A stretch of DNA of 64,000 bases from Hydrangea macrophylla (Eukaryota > Streptophyta > Magnoliopsida > Cornales > Hydrangeaceae): the NCBI GenBank assembly GCA_033977485.1, contig CM066987.1:47619033-47683032 (forward strand). The letters run 5' to 3'. The first letter of the stretch is position 1. Each line of letters opens with the position of its first letter. The translations under genes and the position numbers were made by a program. Under the pieces are notes generated by a model. It worked only from the letters and a program-made list of their open reading frames with translations, was not told where the DNA came from and searched no databases. Positions 58,892 through 64,000 of this stretch are shown one piece after another.

Positions 58892-60424
58892 TCGTTTTTA
58901 CTATGGAATCCACCCCGGGATCCCATGATAATTATTCTATTTCTTCAACAACTCTAATTATTCATACTCGAGGTAGTCGTGTGGGATGTGTGGTGGCCAG
59001 ACATTCGAGTGTCCAAGTTGCCCATTAAAACCTCATTTTTTGATATTTCGAGGTGTTTTTGACTTTTTTTACTATGGAATCGACCCCGGGAGTCCATTAT
59101 TTGTTCCGTTTCTTCTGAAAACACTAATTAGTCATACTCGTGGTGGTCATGTAAGTTTGGTGGCAACCGGACAGTCGATTGTCCAAGTTAACCCTTAAAG
59201 CCTCATTTTTGGTTGTTTTGAGGTGTTTTTTTTGACCTTTTTTACTATGGAATCCACCCCGAGAGTCCTTCATTTGTTCCTTTTCTTCTAAAAACTCTAA
59301 TTAGACATACTCGAGCTGGTCATGTAGTGGTAACCGGATCATCGGTTGTCCAAGTTGCCCATTAAATCCTCATTTTTTTGGTGTTTTGAGATGTTTTTGA
59401 CCTTTTTTTACTATGGAATCCACCCTGGTAGTCCGTTATTTGTTCCGTTTCTTCCAATAACTCTAATTAGTCATACTCAAGGTGGTCGTGTGGGTTTCGT
59501 TGTAGCCGAATATTCAGTTGTCCAAGTTCACTCTTAAAACCTCAGTTTTGGTTGTTTTGAGGTGTTTTTTTTTTACCTTTTTTGCTATAGAATCCACTCC
59601 AGGAGTCCGTTACTTGTTCTATTTCTTTCGACAATTCTAATTAGTAATTCTTGATGTGTTCGTGTGGGTTTGGTGGTAGCCAGACAGTCGGTTGTCCAAG
59701 TTGGCTCTTAAAACCTCAGTTTTGGTTGTTTTGAGGTGTTTTTTTTTACCTTTTTTGCAATGGAATCAACTCTAGGAGCCCGTTAATTGTTCCGTTTCTG
59801 CCGACAACTCTAATTAGTCATTCTTGATTTGGTCCTATGGGTTTGGTGGTAGCCGGAAACTCGATTGTCCAAGTCAGCTCTTAAAACCTCAGTTTTGGTT
59901 ATTTTGAGGTGTTTTTTTGGTTCTTTTTTACTATGGAATCCACCCCGGGATCCCATTATTTGTTCGATTTCTTACTAATACTCTAATTAGTCATTCCTAA
60001 GGTGGTCGTGTGGGTTTTGTGAAAGCCAGACTGTCAGTTGTTCAAGTTGCCCATTAGAACCTCATTTTTTGGTGTTTTGAGCTGTTTTGACCTTTTTTAC
60101 TATGGAATCCACTTTGGGGGTCCGTCATTTGTTTTGTTTCTTCTGATAACTCTAATTAGTCATACTCAAGGTGGTCGCATGGGTTTGGTAGTAGCCGGAC
60201 AGTCGGTTGTCCAAGTTGGCTCTTACAACCTTCATTTTGGTTGTTTTGAAGTGTTTTTTGACCTTTTTTACTATAGAATCCACCCCGAGAGTCTGTTACT
60301 TGTTCTGTTTCTTCTAAGCACTCTAATTAGTCATACATGAGTTGTTCGTGTGGGTTTGGTGGCAGTCGAATAGTCGATTGTCCAAATTGGCTCTTAAAAC
60401 CTAATTTCTGGTTGTTTTGAGGTG

Positions 60425-60425
<1 letters not shown>

Positions 60426-60458
<33 letters not shown>
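60426..60458. repeat. Poly-T run of 33, longest in the window
   Basis: Variable T tract of an X monomer; the B-I partner near 32251-32261 has about 11. Confidence 0.95.
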
Positions 60459-60461
<3 letters not shown>

Positions 60462-61241
60462 TTTTTTACTATGGAATCCACCCCGGGATCCCATAATTTG
60501 TTTCGTTACTTCCTACAACTCTAATTAGTCATACATGAGGTGGTCGTGTGGGTTTTGCTGTAGCTGGACAGTCGGTTGTCCAAGTTGCCCATTAGAATCT
60601 TATTTTTCTATATTTTGAGGTGTTTTTGACATTTTTTTCGTGTGGAATACACCCCTGGAGTTCTTCATTTGTTCTGTTTCTTTCGAACGCTCTAATTTGT
60701 CCTACATGAGGTATTCGCGTTGGTTTTGTGGTAACTTGACAGTTGGTTTATCCAAGTTGCCCATTAAATCCTCATATTTTGGTATTTTGAGGTGTTTTTG
60801 ACTTTTTTTTACTACGGAATCCACCCCAGGTGTTCGTTATTTGTTCCGTTTCTTCCAAAAACTCTAATTAGTCATACTCGAGGTGGTCATGTGGGTTTGT
60901 TGGTTGCTGGACAGTTGGTTGTCCAAGTTGGCTCTTAAAACCTCAGTTTTGGTTGTTTTGAGTTATTTTTTGACCTTTTTATTACTACAGAATCCACCCC
61001 TGAAGTCCATTATTTGTTCCATTTCTTCCGAAAACTCTAATTAGTCATACTCGAGGTGGTCATGTATGTTTGGTGGCAGTCGGACAGTCGATTGTCCAAG
61101 TTAGCCCTTAAAGCCTCATTTTTTGTTGTTTTGAGGTGTTTTTCGACCTTTTTTACTATGGAATCCACCCCGGGAGTCCTTTAATTGTTTCGTTTCTTCA
61201 GACAACTCTAATTTGTCAAACTCGAGGTGGTCGTGTGGTGG

Positions 61242-64000
61242 TAACCGGACCTTCTATTGTCCAAAGTTGCCCAATAAATCCTCATTTTTTTGGTGTTTTG
61301 AGGTGATTTTGACCTTTTTTTACTATGTAATCCACCCGGGAGTACGTTAATTGTTCCACTTCTTCCAATAACTCTAATTCGTCATACTTAAGGTTGTCGT
61401 GTGGGTTTCGTGGTAGCTGGATATTCAGTTGTCCAAGTTGACACTTAAAACATCAATTTTTGTTGCTTTGAGGTAATTTTTTGACGTTTTTTTGCTATGG
61501 AATCCACTCCACGAGTCCGTTACTTGTTCTATTTCTTTTGACAACTCTAATTTACAATTCCTGAGGTGGTCGTATGGGTTTAGTGGTAGCCGGAAAGTCA
61601 ATTGTCCAAGTTGGCTCTTAAAACCTCAGTTTTGGTTGTTTTGAGGGGTTTTTTTTTTTACCTTTTTTACTATGGAGTCCACCTCGGGATCCCATTATTT
61701 GTTCTATTTCTTCCTAATACTCTAATTAATCATACTAGAGGTGGTCGTGTGGGTTTTTTTGTATCCGGATAGTCGGTTGTCCAAGTTGCCCATTAAAACC
61801 TCATTTTTTGGTGTTTTGAGGTGTTTTTGACCTTTTTTTGCTATTGAATCCACTCCAGGAGTACGTTATTTGTTCAATTCTTTCAACAACTCTAACTAGT
61901 CATACTCGGGGTGTTCTTATAGGTTTGGTGGCAACTGAATAGTCGATTGTCCATGTTGGTTCTTTAAACCTCAGTTTTGGTTGTTTTAAGGTGTTTTTTT
62001 GACCTTTTTTACTATGAAATCCACCTCGGGAGTCCGTTATTTGTACCATTTCTTTTGAAAACTCTAATTAGTCATACTTGAGGTGGTTGTGTGGGTTTGG
62101 TGGCAGCCGGACAGTCGATTGTCCAAGTTTGCTCTTAAAACCTCAGTTTTGGTTGTTTTGAGGGGTTTTTTTTTTACCTTTTTTACTATGAAATCCACCT
62201 CGGGATCCCATAATAATTATTCTATTTCTTCAACAACTCTAATTATTCATACTCGAGGTAGTCGTGTCAGATGTGTTGTAGCCAGACATTCGGTTGTCCA
62301 AGTTGCCCATTAAAATCTCATTTTTTGGTATTTTGACGTGTTTTTGACTTTTTTTACTATGGAATCCACCCCGGGAGTCTATTATATGTTCCGTTTCTTT
62401 TGAAAACTCTATTTAGTCATACGTGAGGTGGTCATATAAGTTTGGTGGCAACCGAACGGTCGATTGTCCAATTTAGCCCTTAAAGCCTCATTTTTAGGTT
62501 GTTTTGCGGTGTTTTTTGACCTTTTTTACTATTGAATCTTCCCCGGGAGTCCTTCATTTCTTTCTTTTCTTCTGACAACACTAATTAGTCATACTCGAGG
62601 TGGTCGTGTGGTGGTAACCGGATCGTCGGTTGTCCAAGCTACCCATTAAATCCTAATTTTTTGGTGTTTTGAGATGTTTTTAAACTTTTTTTAATATGGA
62701 ATCCACCCTGGTAGTCCGTTATTTGTTCTGTTTCTTCCAATATCTCTAATTAGTCATAGTCAAGGTGGTCGTGTGGGTTTCATAGCAGCCGAATATTCAG
62801 TTGTCCAAGTTGACTCTTAAAACTTCAGTTTTGGTTGTTTTGAGGTGTGTTTTTGACCTTTTTTGCTATGGAATCCACTCCAGGAATCCGTTATTTGTTC
62901 TGTTTCTTTCGACAACTATAATTAGTAATTCCTGATGTGGTCGTGTGGGTTTGGTGGTAGCTAGACAGTCGGTTGTCCAAGTTGGCTCTTAAAACCTCAG
63001 TTTTGGTTATTTTGAAGTTATTTTTTTTAAACCTTTTTTGCAATGGAATCCACTCCAGGAGCCCGTTACTTGTTCTGTTTTTTTACCTTTTTTTTTTTTA
63101 CTATGGAATCCACTACATGATCCTATTATTTGTTCTATTTCTTACTAACACTCCAATTAGTCATACCTAAAATGGTAGTGTGGGTTTTGTGAAAGCCAGA
63201 CAGTCGGTTGTCCAAGTTGCCCATTAGAACCTTATTTTTTGGTGTTTTGAGGTGTTTTTGACCTTTTTTACGATGGAATCCACCCTGGGAGTCCATCATT
63301 TGTTTTGTTTCTTCTGACAACTCTAATTAGTCATACTCGAGGTGGTCACATGGGTTTAGTAGTAGCCGGACAGTCGGTTGTCCAAGTTGGCTCTTAAAAC
63401 TTTCGTTTTGGTTGTTTTGAAGTGTTTTTTTGACCTTTTTTACTATAGAATCCACTCCGAGAGTCCGTTACTTGTTCCATTTCTTCTAAGCACTCTAATT
63501 AGTCATACATGAGTTGTTCGTGTGGGTTTGGTGGCAGTCGAACAGTCGATTGTCAAAGTTGGCTCTTAAAACCTCAGTTCTAGTTGTTTTGAGGTATTTT
63601 TTTTACTATAGAATCCGCCCCGGGATCCCATTATTTGTTTCGTTATTTCCTACAACTCTAATTAGTCATATATGAGGTGGTCGTGTGGGTTTTGCGGTAG
63701 CCAGACAGTCGGTTGTCCAAGTTGCCCATTAAAACCTTATTTTTCGGTATTTTGAGGTGTTTTGGACATTTTTTACTATTGAATACACCCCAGGAGTCCT
63801 TTATTTGTTCCATTTCTTTCGATTGCTCTAATTAGTCATACATGAGGTATTCGTGTTGGTTTTGTGATAACTGGATAGTCGGTTGTCCAAGTTGCCCATT
63901 AAAACCTCATATTTTGGTATTTTGAGGTGTTTTTAACTTTTTTTACTATGGAATCCACCCCGAGTGTCCGTTATTTGTTCTGTTTCTTCCAAAAACTCTA
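61242..64000. repeat. Next HOR-B unit, incomplete at the right edge
   Basis: It begins with the octamer (1373 bp to the mark at 62615) and enters the 11-mer, in which one monomer is fused by deletion at about 63080. It is cut by the window end. Confidence 0.75.
63068..63105. repeat. Fused monomer from a ~140-bp deletion
   Basis: GTTACTTGTTCTGTTTTTTT runs directly into ACC-T(n)-ACTATGG. The corresponding sequence near 59785-59930 has the whole remainder of the monomer between these points. The break lies in T-rich sequence. Confidence 0.85.

Larger units (their letters stand above)
57942..61241. repeat. HOR-B unit, 3300 bp (8+11 monomers)
   Basis: The unit is measured between TAACCGGACC marks at 57942 and 61242, with the intermediate TAACCGGATC mark at 59331 (sub-units 1389 and 1911 bp). 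The next TAACCGGATC mark is at 62615, giving 3284 bp for the second landmark. Confidence 0.8.
50961..64000. repeat. Satellite block B-II, copy of B-I and continuing past the window
   Basis: It repeats block B-I with an offset of 27955 bp at its left end rising to about 28195 bp near 61240, through small indels and one extra monomer. All diagnostic features of B-I recur: the truncation at 52460, GGTTTGGTTATTTT near 53366, CTCTAAACACTCTAATTAG near 54319, the duplicated GCAACCGAA near 54543, and CCACGGGGGTAATTAATTTT near 56668. Beyond about 62010 it continues with a further B unit where B-I has switched back to A. No gene is present. Confidence 0.88.

Noticed and set aside
1837..64000. CENP-B-box-like or CRISPR-like interpretation of the repeats
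   Set aside because: No CENP-B box sequence is found in the monomer. The repeats are contiguous 171-bp tandem units with no spacers, unlike a CRISPR array.

Overview
The window is gene-free plant DNA, most likely from a dicot pericentromere, centromere or heterochromatic knob; I cannot name the species. Three kinds of sequence account for it: the degraded 3' end of a Ty3/gypsy (Tat/Athila-type) LTR retrotransposon (1-1836), a tandem satellite with a monomer near 171 bp (1837 to the right edge and beyond), and two insertions of one 4.3-4.5 kb TG...CA element (15555-20039 and 37073-41412), each flanked by a 5-bp target duplication. Without the insertions the satellite covers about 53 kb, roughly 310 monomers.

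The satellite has several levels of order. Three monomer types can be told apart by the segment after the conserved GTCCAAG: X (GGCTCTTAAAACCTCAGTTTT), Y (GCCCATTAAAACCTCATTTTTT) and Z (GCCNTTAAAGCCTCATTTTT). They recur in the order XXY-XXY-Z-Y, an octamer of about 1.37 kb. In the A blocks (1837-~22985 and ~33836-~50960, apart from the insertions) octamers pair into a 16-mer of about 2.73 kb, because every second octamer has a shortened last monomer. In the B blocks (~22986-33835 and ~50961 to the end) the octamer pattern is rearranged, and the right part of each block shows an 8+11 monomer unit of about 3.25-3.30 kb. The layout is A-I, B-I, A-II, B-II, and B-II repeats B-I almost monomer by monomer about 28 kb further right.

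The two insertions lie in different A blocks, in the same orientation, at different monomer positions and with different target duplications (TTTTT and CCTCG), so they are independent and later than the array order they interrupt. They have no coding capacity and no visible internal LTR/PBS/PPT structure. I read them as solo LTRs of a long-LTR element or as a non-autonomous derivative. A TATA-like box downstream of two direct repeats suggests transcription on the minus strand.

No intact protein gene, rRNA, tRNA or CRISPR array was found. Open frames of 60-119 codons in the satellite arise because 171 is a multiple of three. Their reading frame is lost wherever the poly-T tract changes length, and I do not treat them as genes. 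All block boundaries and spacings were read by eye from landmark motifs, so junctions marked approximate are good to a few tens of bases.
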